From the NCBI GenBank assembly GCA_022457155.1, contig JAJGOT010000513.1:489001-553000 (forward strand): a stretch of DNA of 64,000 nucleotides, given 5' to 3'. Shown here piece after piece: positions 12,961 to 26,819 of the stretch. The stretch is from Cladopsammia gracilis. Lineage: Eukaryota > Cnidaria > Anthozoa > Scleractinia > Dendrophylliidae. Position numbers and translations under genes: made by a program. How positions within the stretch are numbered: the stretch's first letter is position 1; each line of letters starts with the position of its first letter. The notes beneath the pieces are model-generated. The model saw only the letters and a program-made list of their open reading frames with translations. It searched no databases and was not told the DNA's origin.

Positions 12961-15900
12961 GTTGAACAGGGTATCCCTGCTGCAGGAACCATTATTTGAC
13001 CCCTCCCCATCCGCCCGGATTTCCTGGCCTGCTAGGCCCCCCTCCTGCCTGGAGTTTCAAGCCAGAAACGGAAAAATAAGACGGGAAACTCGTCTTAGAC
13101 GGAAAACTGTCTTAAATTCATATTAGACGCGAAAATCACGAAGACTTTTTTGCGCTATGCGCTTGCATGCACTGGGAAAAGACTGGAACTAGAAAGACAG
13201 CAACTGTTTCTGGGTAAAAAAAAAAATGGCGCCCAAGAGGAAAGCCACTGAGCAGCAGTCTCATGAAGACGATTTACCGTCCTTACATTCATATCAGACG
13301 GTATTCTGTCGGATGGAATTCCGTCTGTGAAGAGTTTTCCGTCTTCTAATATGAATTCGGCCATTTACTAGCGTGCCTTTACCGTGATTATTGGCTTCAC
13401 GAAGAAAACATTCGAACAAGTTTGATCGCAATTTGCCTTTACACAGGAAAAAGGACAACGAATTCTCTCAGTTGAAAGTTCTATTCAAATGTCTATTAGT
13501 TTAGTCTCAAGAGCAAAACGCGTTAAATTATCGCATCGAGGAAACTGTCGGCAACGCAAGCAAATTTGTTTAACACAATTTCATTTCGAAGAATTTCGCG
13601 TGTGAGTTTTCTAAATATTTCTCAAAATCCACTGATAACACAAATAAACAGTCTATGAAATGTTTCTTACAAAGTAAATGGACATTCAAAAATGTTATTT
13701 TCTTTACCGTAGTTTTCCAGGAATGCTTGAAAATTCTTAGTAAAGTCTGCCGCTTCGAGTATGAATTCGGAAGGAAGACATGTCCCGCTGATAAATAGAT
13801 GCTGATCCTCACAGGAAGATTCCATCGCTTTCAGCTCTCTAACCGCCACTTCAGAGGTATACAAATCGTCTTAAGGACTTTTTCTTTCCATTTCGAAGTC
13901 TTAAAAGGCGTGTTTACATTTTGGTAATGGCAAATGAACGTCTGAAAAATTGAAGTGTAGAGTACAGAAGAGACCATATTTGTTTGAAATCTGAAAGTCT
14001 TCTCCGAGTGACAAACCGGTTCTCTCTAGTCCTCCCTTAAACCCAGACATGTGCTTAGTAGACGGATTCTGATTGGTTTAATCTTCCTGAAGCCTTTTAT
14101 AACAATAGGGGACAAAAATAACTTTCTAGGGGAGGCAGGGGCGAGTTCACGTACACTAAAATATGCGTGCATACATTTGCATGCAAAATCGTGACACAAA
14201 CAATAAAAATAATAATAACAAGAAAAACGGAGCCCATTTTTTCACCTCATGCCGCTTCGCGCATGAGTAATAAACCCTCAAACGTCCGATGTTCAGGCAA
14301 ACAGTGACCACATGGTCAAAAACACGTGAAATTGTAGCTCTGGATCTATTTTTTTAATGACATTTAGGATTAGCGTCAAATTGGAATTTGAATTAGCTGT
14401 TAAAAAAAAAAAAACATTTTTAACGAGATTCTTGAAACCCTCTGCTTTCGAACAATGACAGGGAAAACGCGAATAAGCTGAAGACGTGTTCCTTCTACGA
14501 AATCATACCTCAACTGTCCCCACGGTCTTATAATGAATAATGGAATATTTTTAATTATTCTGACTCTTTTACTTTCCTGAAGTTCTGTTTGTTATGAACT
14601 ATTTTTGAAAAATTGAAAGTGTGCACGTTGTCATATTTGGTTATGAAACAGTGATTTTAAAAGTCGGAAATAAACTGATGATTAAATCGAGTACTAGAAA
14701 CTGAAATAATCCTTTTCACCAAGCAAACGTCGTGTTTGTACCCATGTCCAAAATTGGCGGCGATTAACGTTTCTACCGGATAAAAATAAATAACGCACAT
14801 CACTCCTAACGGAGTCTGTGGACAAAGTTATAGAAACAACCCCCAAAAGGGATTATTTTAACTCTAAAATGTTTCTTCACTTTTGGAGTTAAAATAGCCC
14901 TTTGAAAACTACAGTGTAATTATGGCGTCCATCTCGAATTGAGTATTTAGAAGACTTTAAGAACTTTCCACGCTAATATAATGATCTCACTAGTTCAAAA
15001 AATTGAAACATTCCACTCCACCTTTTCGCGACTGATATCCGCTGCTATGTACCCAATTAGATCAACATGACCGAATATTCTACATCTTTGTAAACAAGAT
15101 ATTGGTTAATCAGCTTAGTGTTAGTCATAGGGCTTGTTCGATTGACCGTATTCCGGAATAGGAATAAACATAGTGGTCTCTGAGAATTGTTCGTTCAGAC
15201 ACTCTTACATTAGAAATCTAGAAAAAACATGTTTGTAATGCGACAACATGAGATGTTAAGTGTTCCAGTGGCTCTCAAATCCCGAAAAATATTCCGGAAT
15301 ATGTTCAAATGAACCCACCCTTAATAGTACCAACTAAAGTTGCCATAGCGATTAAAATAAATTACTTTAATTTATTAACGGTTGCCCTGACTCATGCTGT
15401 TAAACCAAGAGACTAGATAATATTCTCTTGGTTAAACATATCTACATGGCCGTGTTTAGATGACTGTGGCCGAGTAGCATTACCGAGTTTTCGTTTTTCT
15501 GTAGTTTAAATGTCTTCTGTTTGGTATATTTTGCCAGAGAAGCATATACTTATATGAATCTCAATTAATTTGAACTAAGATTAAGTTGAGGTCTCTCGCC
15601 TTTGAGGAAGAAAAAAGGAGTTTCCTCTGGCCTCGTATTTCACTTTAGAAAATATCACTTGAACGTTAACACGAACTCTTAATTCTTAAATTTCTTAAAT
15701 AATTCATCGTAATTTAGATGATACTAGTGTGTTAGCTAAGTCTTGAGTTATCAGAATTGAGTTGCTTTTATATCTGCGAAAATATTGGGTAATTGGAACT
15801 TTTTCAAAGGAACATCGTTATTAAATGGAATTCATTCAAAAGCACCCAACGAGTTGATTCGCCAAATAATAGCCTGCATAGCAAACACGGGTTTATTTAT

Positions 15901-16713
15901 GGGGCGAAGTTTAAAATTTCGAGGACGCGCGCGCGAAGGGAACACGCCTCCTCTCGCTTTCTCCCCTCGTGCGCCGCATCCTCGAAATAAACCGGCGCCT
16001 GCAATCCACGCTACCAATGCTAACCGGAAATGGAAACTGACGTTTTTCGTACCCAATTAAAACTACGCCCGACGTTTTCGAGAGGATGAAAAATGCCATT
16101 TTGTGGTTCTCAGAAAGTCCACCTTAAAATTTCGGGAAGCAAAAAGCTCCCCAAAAAAATCTTGGAAATTACTATACTGATCCAGGAGCGAATTTCTTCT
16201 GAGAAAAGTATTTTGTTACTAATTATTTCGGCCTGTTGAATTTTTACCTGAGGCATCCAAACAGATCGAAAATTGGCAGCTGATACAATATCCTTTTGCA
16301 AGGCATTAAATCATCGATAGAAACATAAACATAGCAAAACATGACTTTCTAAAGCTCGTGGTGAACTATGCCCGTTGGGTTCCCTGTTTGTTATCCGAGT
16401 ACACGTCATTCAAGCTCTGTAATTGACCGCGGTTCGAAGTTAGTTCGAAACTTATTTATTACTTCAAAAATTACCTATATTTAGCTATATTGAATTTTAT
16501 TGTTTTAATGTATGAATAATTTTTTATTTATATCGAAACCGAAAGAAATATCATGAATATGCCCTTGCAAGAAGAATATATCGAAGCGGATACGTCTTCA
16601 GTAATTGAACACAATATTTCTTCTGATTCAAGAACACAATATCAGCTCTTACTAATTGAGAGCTCCTCAACTTGTGTATTTTCTCAAGAGAGACTCGTAA
16701 TTTGCCGATATTA
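12961..16713. other. Gene-poor stretch with hairpins
   Basis: I see no convincing gene. It contains a degenerate inverted arrangement of GACGGAAAACT motifs (about 13078-13365), a short hairpin at 14846-14905, a MITE-like inverted repeat at 15130-15317 and a CpG-rich patch at 15920-15990. A minus-strand open frame at 13667-13864 could be a host exon but has no recognised motif. Confidence 0.4.
15130..15317. repeat. Inverted-repeat MITE-like element
   Basis: The left end GGGCTTGTTCGATTGACC with ATTCCGGAATA inside is mirrored by ATTCCGGAATA and TGTTCAAATGAACCC at the right end. No coding capacity. Confidence 0.5.
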
Positions 16714-18805
16714 ATGGCTGCTGAAATAAGTACTGAAGAAAAGGACGAACAAGCGAAAACAATTACAGTTACGGATATCGAAAAGCCTGAGATAAGAAGG
16801 ATTGATGGACCAGAAGAATCCAAAGCAGAAGAAGCTGACGGACATTTCGAAAGCCCAAAGTTATGGAAACGATTGAAGTTTGCGGGTGAAAAAACGACCA
16901 AACTTAACAGGGCTTTCAGCTTCATTCAAAGCAACTCCATAACACTTCGAAATCTTCTTGTGGCAGCATCAACTTACGGCCTTGAACGACTTCTGAACGC
17001 CAAAACATTTAACTGCCCGGAAAAGAATTACCAGCAATATGGCTTCGCTTTCTTGTTTGCCCCAGTTATTATCCTGTTCTGCGCGAATTTGTTGGTTATT
17101 GGCGAAATCTGGAAGTTGTCGTCGAGAATGTACGTAAAACGCTACAGAAGGAGAGGAGATTGTGTCGCTCGAGTTTTGCCGAGTTTGCTGAAGGCCTGCG
17201 TTGGGCCCGCAGTTTGGTTGATCGTGGCCTTCCAGGAAGAAGATTATTATCTCTGCGCCAAACTTGGGCCGTTTACTCGAACAGATAAAGCTGAACATAA
17301 CATTGTGCAGTGCAAAAGCCAGTCACAAGTGTTTGCCTGGGCTGTTCTTGTCGTGCTGGTTATTCTGGGAACTGCATTGATTGTGTGGAAGAACTGCTTT
17401 CTTAAAGACGACCTTCTTCTGGAAAGTAAGTAAGAGACAGTGTCGGTAGTCAAATCTGGCCGCCAGTGACTTTTGCTTTATGTGTTTTTCGAAACTGTCA
17501 TAAAACGAATGACAACAAAAATGTAAAAAATTATTTTTGATCATTTGAAGTTAGTGCTAATCCAAGATTAGCATAATCTTGTTTTTAAAAATCTCAACAC
17601 TGAACTCCACTGACCCCCAAAATTCCACAGTCAGCCCCAAATCCTCAGACAGCCCAAACTTCACAGGCAGCCCAAACACACTAAAAAGAGATTTGCTTGA
17701 TAAGAGAACTGAGTCAGGTTACAGAATTCTGAAAAAAATCCCTATTGCTTTCTCCTTTCCAGATCTCTACACATATGAAAGGCGAGAAGCCCTGGGCGCA
17801 ATGAGAGCATTCACCGAACACATGGGGGGCTCGTTAAAGGACGCTAATCTCGACAGTGACCCAAAGACGGCAGAATACGGCAACAAAGAAGAAAAGGTTA
17901 AGCTTCATGATGATGGAGTTCCAGAAATGATTGGAAAGAAAACAGTGGAGAAAATATTTGAAGGTGAGAATGCCACCGGGATTCACTATAGCGGCCAAAA
18001 TCCCAAATGTCGTTTTATAAAATACTAAAAAAAAAACACGACCATGTGAAAGTACTGGTCAAAAGATTTCATTTTGAATGGTGACAGGTTATATACGATT
18101 TCATCAACAGACTCAAAAGTTAGACCAGTTAGAACCACCTTGTACAGCGTAATAAACAGCACCACAAGGAAGTACTGCTCAGTAGCTTTCATTTGATTGG
18201 TTTATACACTGTACTATTTCATGCACGGACGCAAAAGTTAGAACCACCTTGTACAGGATAAAAAACAGTACCACAGGAAAGTACTGCTGATTAACGACAA
18301 TAGCTTTCATTTGAATGGTCACACTCTAGGATTTCATCAACAGACTCAAAAATGAGAACTACCTTGTACGGCATAATAACTAGCACCTCAGGAAAATATT
18401 GCTCAATAACTCTCATTTGAATGGTCACCCGTTATGATTATCCACCGATTCAAAAGTAAGAATAACATCACTTCTTACATTTTTCTTACATTTGATGTTT
18501 TCGTTTAAGGTTACGATGGTGATAAGTGGACGGACGGCAATGATTGGCACTACATCAAAGCTTACAAAGCTTTCAAAGAAATGTACCCTCGTATTTCTAC
18601 CGGAAGCCCCCTGGATCCTTGGCGGGTAGTACAGGGAGATCTCCATGATAAAAGGACCCAAAAGACATGTCAATTAAAATGTGTGCCAACCTGCTTCCAA
18701 ATGTCGAGCTCCTGGGACGAGCTGGAGCCCCTGCCTTTAGAAGAGGTCACCCCGCAGATGACAAGATCTTCTGAATCCCATGATACAAGAGAATCGATGG
18801 TGTAA
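16714..18805 (+). CDS. CALHM-like large-pore channel protein, three exons
   Basis: Exons 16714-17425, 17763-17963 and 18510-18805 have good GT/AG borders and matching phases (1209 nt, 402 aa). I chose ATG 16714 because upstream in-frame codons lack an ATG. After a charged ~65-residue head come SNSITLRNLLVAASTYG (TM1, about 74-92), FNCPEKN (Cys101), TM2 (about 110-130), a basic RMYVKRYRRRGD loop, TM3 (about 160-173), YYLCA (Cys181), Cys200 and TM4 (about 207-227). This layout fits the calcium homeostasis modulator family (CALHM/FAM26), plasma-membrane channels passing ions and ATP. Exons 2-3 code a long cytosolic tail. The charged N-terminal head is longer than usual for the family. The family call is by pattern, not alignment. 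Confidence 0.75.
18030..18470 (-). repeat. Degenerate ~110-bp tandem repeat in CALHM intron 2
   Basis: Three to four imperfect units share TAGCTTTCATTTGAATGGT, a TTTCATCAACAGACTCAAAA-like block and ACCTTGTACA. The reverse complement matches the 85-bp satellite at the window end (CATTCAAATGAAAGCTA and TGTACAAGGT), so both belong to one dispersed family. Confidence 0.7.
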
Positions 18806-18845
<40 letters not shown>

Positions 18846-18846
18846 T
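18806..18846. repeat. AAT microsatellite
   Basis: About 13 tandem AAT units start directly at the CALHM stop codon. Confidence 0.9.
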
Positions 18847-21694
18847 ATTTACATAGCGCCACTATGATTTATCTTAAAAAAAAGTAAATACCATGGTCTT
18901 TTGGTGTTATGAGAGAAACAGGAGGGATGCTTGTGGATATAAGCTTTATTAGGGGATTATTACATGAGATCGATAGTGAATCTGATCGGTGAGACTTAAT
19001 TAATTCTACTTCCGTTTAAAAGAAGCCGGTCAGGGAAACAAACTTGAACCGATTCTCCAGTTCCATTCTGAAGTCAGACTGGGACTCAATGTAATCATAC
19101 TTGAGTGAGATTTTTGTTTCTTTGAATAATGACAGGTCTGAGCTCTTATTGGGCTTATGCAATCCGTCTCAAGCGAGCTTCTTCCAACTGTTAATTGCGT
19201 TTTTTAGGGGAATCTTTGCTACATTTTGCTTCATTAGCTTACGAATATGCATAGAGAAGGCATCATGCTAAATACGAATTGACTTCAAAAGTTGAAAGAC
19301 CCTTGAAAGAGCTTGTTAAACTTAGTAATCTATGCAATTTCAGCGTTTTTTGATGCAATATTTAAGGAAATATCTGCTATTAAAAACTACAAAATTGTTG
19401 GGTGGCAAAAGCGCTAATGAGCCATACATTCTTTGTAAAATTTTGAGTTTTTAATACAGCATTGCATGAAGTGTATCTAGTATATTGGGCTCAAATTTTC
19501 AGAGAAAGCTAATTGTGCTATGCCCTTTCAATATTCAGAGTTGATTTTTTTGTAAAAATGGTAAACAGATTCCCCTATTTCATTCTCTGTAGTCGGGGTA
19601 ACACCAAACTGGCTCAAGAGCCAGACCTTTGTGGCTTTTAGTCAAACAGGCAATAAATAGGGAAGAACTTCTCCTTTCTCGAAGATCTAGACATGTAACG
19701 AAACAGTTAAAAATCTCAGGGGTTTTAGAGATAAAAATAACCGTTAGGCCATGGAATAAGGGACAGTTCCTTTTTTCTAAGGTAGAGGGGGCTGGTAAAA
19801 TTCTGTGAATGGCCATCGAAAAATTGTGACCCCCCTGGAAATTTGTGGAATTTTATACCCATTGGAGATGGGGTGTCCTGCATTTTGAAGACAAAATAGC
19901 ATCATCATCATCATCATCACAAAGTAGCCTGGGTGTAGACGTCTCTTTTTTTACTTTGCTTCACGCAGAAAAGGACCAAGGAAATCGGAGACGGCCGCAC
20001 GCAGGCGCAGTACAAAATAGCATCATTCAGTTACCTATAAAAATATTAATTTGGTTATTAAATAATGATTTTAAACCTTCAAACTGCCGGTACATAAACA
20101 ACAAAAAGAATTTTTCGCAGATCTTCAAGTGTTTTAACACCTTTCTGTTTTTAGTGATAAACTTTTATAATGCAGAGAAGTTTCAATAAAACTCATGTGC
20201 TTCCTATGGCTGTTGGTTTTTAGTGAAATATTTTTGTAATTTTTTTTATTCATGTGCTTCCCTCTCTTCATTTATTCCCCCCGTTTTACCTTTGTGATCA
20301 CTGCTCAAGATATTCAAGAAGAAGACCTTTGTATTCCCGGCTGGTGTACTAAGTCTAAAGAAAAACAACACAAAGAGTTCCAAAAAAAAACATTTATATT
20401 TGAGGGACACGTAAAATTACAAGCCACCGATGTTACAAGCCGAATTTATGCTACGACCAACGACGTTACAGGTTACCAAAACTTGTTTTCGTCTTCTTGG
20501 GTACGTAAACCGTATCATGAAACTATCTACAATATAGATATTGAGATTTAAATCACACAATGATGATAAAAAAAATTGTTCTCGCCTTGTTGTCGGTAAA
20601 CTGTGTTACTAAAATATAATATAGTTATTGTTATTTAAAATCACACGTTAACTATAGGTTAAAATAAATTGTGCATGCCTTGTGAGTGCTATGTAGACAT
20701 CACACGTTTAATGCGGGATTCCACCTGAATTGGAAAGAAATTTTAAGAGGTTTAAAGAAGGGATAGAAGAAAGAAAATGTTTTATGGAACACCAACAGAC
20801 AGCTAATACCCACGCAACCCCAGGTTGCTAGTGGACTAACCTGGTGTCCGTCTATTAATTACTAACTAGATATTCTAATTTTAAAACTTCACTAAATCTT
20901 CAATTGTTTATTTCTCTAAATTTTACAACAAATCCTTTGTCAAAAACTATTTCCTCCCAAAATACCCCAAAATGTACACAACATCCCATAACATAGATTC
21001 ATGAGAGTGAGCAAAGGGTTTTCGGATTGCTTGAAACGTGTCAAGTGGCGGAAAATAGAATTCGGGTAGACCCCGCCTAAGGTTTAAAAATCTTGTGCTA
21101 GCATTATGTAGTTGTTGTTACTTAAAATTACACATTGTAGGTTAAAACTTGTTCTCGCCTTGTTGAGTATTAGGTCTATTAAAGCCATGTCACTAACTGA
21201 TATAATGGCGAGCAAAGATCCCACGAATGTCTCTTGAAATGCTTCAAAACAGTCGAGCACAAAGTACAAAGAAGTTACACACATCCGGTTGATTTACTTT
21301 CTCTGCCTTAAATCATCGAACAGCAGGAAAAATAAAATCAAATATATCTTCAGATTCAAGAAAGCATCGTACTAAATCGTTAATAGTCGCAAAATATTAA
21401 AAGAAAAATGAAATTTGAAAACGAAGTAAGCGGAATATTACTTCACTGCTTGGAGTCACACACCACATAATACTTGATTACATGGTATTTCTGTTCAACA
21501 GTTCTTTTCTTGCAAACTCTTTCGCCTCAAAGAGAAGGTCCAAAATCTAAATTAATGAAATAAAACATTCAAAATTTTGTTTTGTTAAATACCGACAACA
21601 AACAGTAGCAGAGGGAGGCACTGGTGAAGAACTTTCGTTTGAATTGTCAAACCGTTTGGTTTTGTTCAAAGACTAAACAGTTAGAATCACAGAA
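18847..21694. other. Intergenic, no gene seen
   Basis: It contains short simple repeats (ATC run near 19900) and blocks resembling the AATCACAC/CTCGCCTTGTTG repeat that is denser at 26.8-27.5 kb (near 20560-20660 and 21110-21190). No gene could be supported. Confidence 0.4.
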
Positions 21695-23316
21695 CTATAA
21701 CCTTTCCTTGATCTTCATCTTTGAGCTGTCCACAACGATGCGACCTTTTGCGGTTACTGTGATGTTTGAAACAATACCAGTTTCATTCAGCTTGTACGTG
21801 CGCTTTGCTTTGCCATCAGTGGTGCACAAAGACAACAGCAGATTTTCTGCGTTCGTGGAAGCGATAACCAAGTGTTCACTAGCCCGATGAAACGCTATGG
21901 CAACAGAATTGGAAGCCACCTCAAATTCGCGGAGGTGTTGGTGACTCGTTTTACCGAACACATGAATATACTTCGTTTCAGAAGCAGGATGAGTAAGATG
22001 ACCTTTATCCAACACGAAAATGCGGTCTTTAGTTCGACAAACGATATCTTGCGCATCCATTAAATTGCTCTCTCCGAAGTGGCCAGCAAACTGAAATATA
22101 GCACTTTTGGTTTGGTACACTTCAATCTTGGCATTTTGATGCTCGCTTTGTCTCTTCAATACGAGCACCTCAGTCAGGTTCACTGCAGCCAGTTTGCATT
22201 CTTTGTACTTCTTTGGCCCGTCAAGTTGAAACTTGTAATACGGCTCAGTAGCCTCTCCATCCTTGTCAAACACGTGAACTTCATCGGCGTTCTGCTAATC
22301 AGTCGTCGAAACCAGTACATACACGTTGCCGGACTGGTCAGTATCAACATCAACTGCATGATATTGAGTGCTGATATCAGTCGAGAGAGGGGGATTCAGG
22401 TATTTTCCGCTGTTGTCGAACACTTTGATTGTCATGCCGTCTAAAACTAAGAATTGTCCTTGTGCAGTTGTAACGACTCTTCTTGGAACCTTAAGCTTGT
22501 GTTGTTCTTCATCGCCTTCTTGGCCAAATGACAAAATCACAGAACAACATTTTCTTTCTTCTTTGCGAAAAATTTCGTCTAATCTAGGATCACGCAAAGG
22601 ATCAATTTCCACACGCTCTTTTGCGCTTTTAATTTTAATACCTGGCCAGATGAAGAGGTTACGGAATACAGTTTCTTCTTCAGCTTCTCAGTGTGCCATA
22701 TCGAACAGTGTGCGATTTAAGTTACAGACGTCCCAAAGAATAGCTCTGCCTTTAGCACTTTTCTTGGGACTCCATTTATGCAAATAGTTAATTTCTGTTT
22801 GAAAGTTCGCAGCAATATCTTCGCAAGAGTGCATATCGTCCGAGTCTTGCATACAAAACTTAAATGCATTGGTTGAATATTCGCTTTCTTCCAGTTGCGC
22901 CATAATCTCAACTCCGTGGCTAAAATGCTGTCTTCCGGCTTCAGCGCTGAATTAGCGAGGGCTGATGTTGCTTTTTGACGGGCTTCTTTAAATCTCCCTA
23001 TTGCTTCGGTATTATCTATTTTCCTTCTTTTCGTTGGTGGACCATCACTGTCATCATGGGGACCGTCCACTTCACTTTCACCGACCTGAGAAATGGATCT
23101 TCCTTCCTTGTAGAGTTTGATACATTCCCGAAGGTCTTTTCTTTTTAATGCTCGTAGTTCTCTCTTTACTTTATTGCCATCACTCTCGATCAGCCTGCAA
23201 ATCTTCTGATAAAACGCATTACCACGTGAAAGCCTTTCTGTTGCTTTATCTCTGCCCCAGTCCGCCAGCTTGCCAACGGTGCATTTTACAATGAACGTTA
23301 CTATCGAATCGACCAT
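21695..23316 (-). pseudogene. Broken paralog of the NHL-like gene at 28478-30124
   Basis: Starting at ATG 23316 (MVDSIV, matching MVDSMV of the intact gene), the reading frame follows the intact paralog block by block. It shifts frame near 22908, meets an in-frame TGA at 22688-22690 and a TAG at 22295-22297, then ends at 21695. Conserved blocks include GRAILWDVCNLNR, DGMTIKVFDNSGKYLNPP and YHAVDVDTDQSGNVYVLV. A basic PPTKRRK cluster is shared. Three lesions make a functional protein unlikely, although sequencing errors could explain some. Upstream sequence also resembles that of the intact gene, so the duplication included flanking DNA. Confidence 0.75.
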
Positions 23317-26067
23317 ACTGACTGGAATCAAGAGGACTTTTAAAGTGTTGATCTGAATGCCGGGTTTAAAGTTTCTGCAGCAGATAGAAATATTTCGGTC
23401 TTTAAAACAAAAAAGAATGAAGCGTCAGAGGGCGATGCGGCCTAAAAAGAGAGGAAAAAGGAAATGAGATAAACCGCACAGAAACAATATAAGTACCAAA
23501 TGTTACGTGAACTTCCTTTTTACATGGTGAGCATACATTCATGTTTGAGTGACTGAATTAATGAACTCACGGAATAAACTGATTCACTAAGAAGGTTCCC
23601 GGTTTGTTTCTCTTATAACTGCCTAATGACAAGCTATTAAAACTTCCTTAGCTACATTAGGCGGAATTAGTTCATGGTTTCGTTCGTTTCTCTCATAGTC
23701 TATAACTGCCTGACGACAAGCCGTTAAAACTTCCTTAGCTACAACTGCGATATACATACTAAGAATTTGCATCAAGTTAAAACGAACATTTACATAAGCA
23801 TTGATCTTTATACTTATGCTTATGTTGGGCCAGTTTTCCGTTGAACGCCAGTGAAAACCAAGCTTCACTGCACTTAACTTCAAAGATTAATTGTCAGTGA
23901 GTGAACATTAGTACTCTTTTCTATTTTTAATGTGGAACCCCGCTTTACGGCCAAACAACAACTCTGTCATATAAATTTACTTCAGGCCTGTTTTAAAATG
24001 CGTCCAGTGAGTGTCAAAGCATTCATTCATTCATTCCATCAGCATGCCACCAGGGCTCCACGGTAAAGAAGAATATCAGTAGTTGCAACTTGCTTTAGGA
24101 TAAAAACCACAAAAGAAATAAATAGCTTCAAACATGCAACTGTTTTAGATTTGGATCATTAACCTTTCGGATTGCTCGAGTAATGTACAATGCTTTTCCC
24201 CGTTAATAAAAAGGCAAAGCACAACTATCTAACTCAATTTGTTGTCTTTTGTTGTCTTTTGTTGCTTTCTCATAATAATCCATAAGCTGCCTTTGTTTCA
24301 ATTTAAAATGTTTTTCCGATACTGACAAAATGACGTTTTTGTTTTTGTAGTGCATATATATTTGTAAATAAAACGTTGTGCCCCCTTTTCTCATCTATTT
24401 TGGTGGCACAAACTTTTCTGCGTGCCTCGTTTATAAATGTTTTTGTAAATACGCCGTTATTAACTGTTTCTGTTTTCGTTTAGTAGCTTTGTCAGTGGCG
24501 TAGCCAGCCTATAGGCCCGTAGGTTCGGGCCTACGGATGGCCAGGCCTACAACTCTTCTAAAAGCTGGCTACACCCCTGTTTGTCCCTCTTATTAGGTAC
24601 AGCCGTATAGCGGTCTATAGCCTCTTGACTACTGTCACAACATCCGGCAATTAAATGAAATTAATAGCTTTCCTACAAAGAACTGAGATACAGCAATTAT
24701 AAAACAGGAGCATGCATCAAGGTGAAGTAAAAGTCGGTAAAGTGTATCGCAAACACATTTGTTCTGTCGATTTATCACCCACAAATAAATATTAGCCGTA
24801 GGTATCTTTTAATCTTTTTTTCATCCATCTTTTACAAATAGTCTGATACAAACAATCCTTTTAAAGGAATGTTAAACGTTCCTATTTGCCTCAGGTCAAA
24901 AACCACAAAAGAAGTAAATGGCTTGAGACACGCAACTGCTTTAGTTTTGGATCATTAACCTCAGCTTTCTCGAGTAATATGCGATGGTTTTCCGCATTGA
25001 AACACGAAACACAGCTCAGTCGTCGGTTGGCTATATTGTTATAATACCCTAGAAGCCCCATTAATCCCCGCTCCCCCCACCTCACCCCGCCCCCTGTCTT
25101 TCTGTTGATAAAAAGTTCCTACGCGGTACTGAATAAAACTTGTATGCTTCCTAGGGTTGTTTTTGTAGTGCATATATATTTGTAAATAAAACGTTGTGCC
25201 CCCTTTTCTCATCTATTTTGGTGGCTTCCTTAGAGGCCAATGTTTTTTCGTGCACCCCTAAATTCCACCAAGCCCCCCTCCCCCCCCCCCCCCCCCCCCA
25301 CTTCATAAAAAATGAACGGTCCCTAAGAGTCCCTAAATCAAAATAATTATAGAGATAATGGATAACGTAGTGTCAAAAACAACAGTTTAAGGGATATTCG
25401 GACGGACGTAGTTCGTCTCATAGTCCGCTATAACTGCCTGACGACAAGCCGTTAAACTTCCTTAGCTACAACTGCGATATACATAAAAATTTGCGTCAAG
25501 TTAAAACGAACATTGACAAAAGCATTGATCTTTATGCTTATACTTGCGCTTATGCTTTGTCGGGCCAGTTTTTAGGTTGGACGCCAGTGAAAACCAAGGT
25601 TAACTGCACTTAACTGCAAAGATTCAGTGGAACCCCTCTTTTACGGCCAATCAACAACTCTGTCATATAAATTTACTTCAGGCCTGTTTTAAAATGCGTC
25701 CAGTAAGTGTCAAAGCATGCCGCCATCAGGGCTCCACGGTAAAGAAGAATATCAGTAGTTGCAACTTGCTTTAGGATAAAAACCACAAAAGAAATAAATA
25801 GCTTCAAACATGCAACTGTTTTAGATTTGGATCATTAACCTTTCGGATTGCTCGAGTAATGTACAATGCTTTTCCGCGTTAAAACACGAAGCACAACTCC
25901 ATTTGTTGTCTTTTAATTTGTTGCTTTCGATTCTGATAGTAATCCATAACCTGTCTTTGTTTCAATTTAAAATGTTTTTCCGATACTGGCAAAATGACAA
26001 AGACAAACTTTCCTGTGTGCCTCGTTTATAAATGTTTTTGTAAATACGCCGTTTAACTGTTCAAAAA
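23317..26067. other. Repeat-rich stretch with an internal duplication
   Basis: Blocks at about 23630-24480 recur at 25420-26060, for example AACAACTCTGTCATATAAAT at 23961 and about 25648. A further copy of the ATAAATGTTTTTGTAAATAC block lies near 30796. A poly(C) run lies at about 25271-25300. No gene was found. Confidence 0.5.
24493..24579. mobile_element. Short hAT-like MITE
   Basis: The 87-bp element has ends CAGTGGCGTAGCCAGC and GCTGGCTACACCCCTG, an imperfect inverted repeat of the hAT type. An 8-bp duplication is not clear. Confidence 0.5.
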
Positions 26068-26520
26068 ATGTTCAAAAATGGTCTAGCGCCTCCTTACATT
26101 GCGAATTTATTTGTCGTTACTAATTCTCAGTACTTTCTTAGAAATTCTGATTTTTCTATACCTAGATATCAGACTGTTGCTTACAGCAAACATAGCCTGA
26201 CTTATTTTGGCCCTGTTATCTGGTCCAAACTCGACAAATCTGTTAAATCATCTGAATCATTAAATACTTTTAAAAAGCGCATTAAATTGGTTGACTTCAC
26301 AAACCTGCTAGATAATACTTGTAAAGAATGTTTTTTATGCAATAACTGACAATCGATCTTTTATATTTATATACTTTTTCTATATTTATATATGTACATA
26401 CATTTTATATTTTATTAATTATTAGATTATTATTGTAGTTATAGTGTAGTTAGGTGTCCCCAATTAGTGTACATTGTATGCTAGCGATTTTGACACATTA
26501 ATAAAGTTCTTATCAAGTTC
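26068..26520 (+). mobile_element. 3' end of a CR1/Rex-like LINE
   Basis: The 93-aa frame 26068-26349 matches the usual end of CR1/Jockey-type reverse-transcriptase ORFs: a YFLRNSDFSIPRYQT block, HSLTYFGPVIWSKL, then SSESLNTFKKRIK. It is followed by an AT-rich 3' region with AATAAAG and TTCTTATCAAG-type tail repeats near 26501-26520. Everything upstream of the last ~90 codons is missing, so this is a 5'-truncated copy. Confidence 0.75.
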
Positions 26521-26819
26521 TTTTCAAAGGAATGTTAAAAGTTTCTATTTTCCCCAAGTGAAAAAACCACAAAGCAAAGCAAATGGCTTGAGACACGCAA
26601 CTGCTTTAGTTTCGGATCATTAACCGACCGGTTTTCTGGAGTAATATACGATGGTTTTCCGCATTGACACACGAAACACAGCTCGGTTGGTTGGCTATTG
26701 TGCCATAATACCCTTGTTAAAGCCCCATATTACAACTGAGCCAAACACACTGACAACCCCGATTTATGCTGCGACCACTGAATTTATAGGTCTAGACATT
26801 CAGTATCACACGGCGTTAC

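Noticed and set aside
13667..13864. Minus-strand frame as a host exon
   Set aside because: A donor-like GGTAAAG occurs nearby, but no domain, partner exon or acceptor could be linked to it.
16551..17544. Minus-strand ORFs opposite CALHM exon 1
   Set aside because: They mirror the coding strand of a spliced, family-matching gene and lack recognisable domains.
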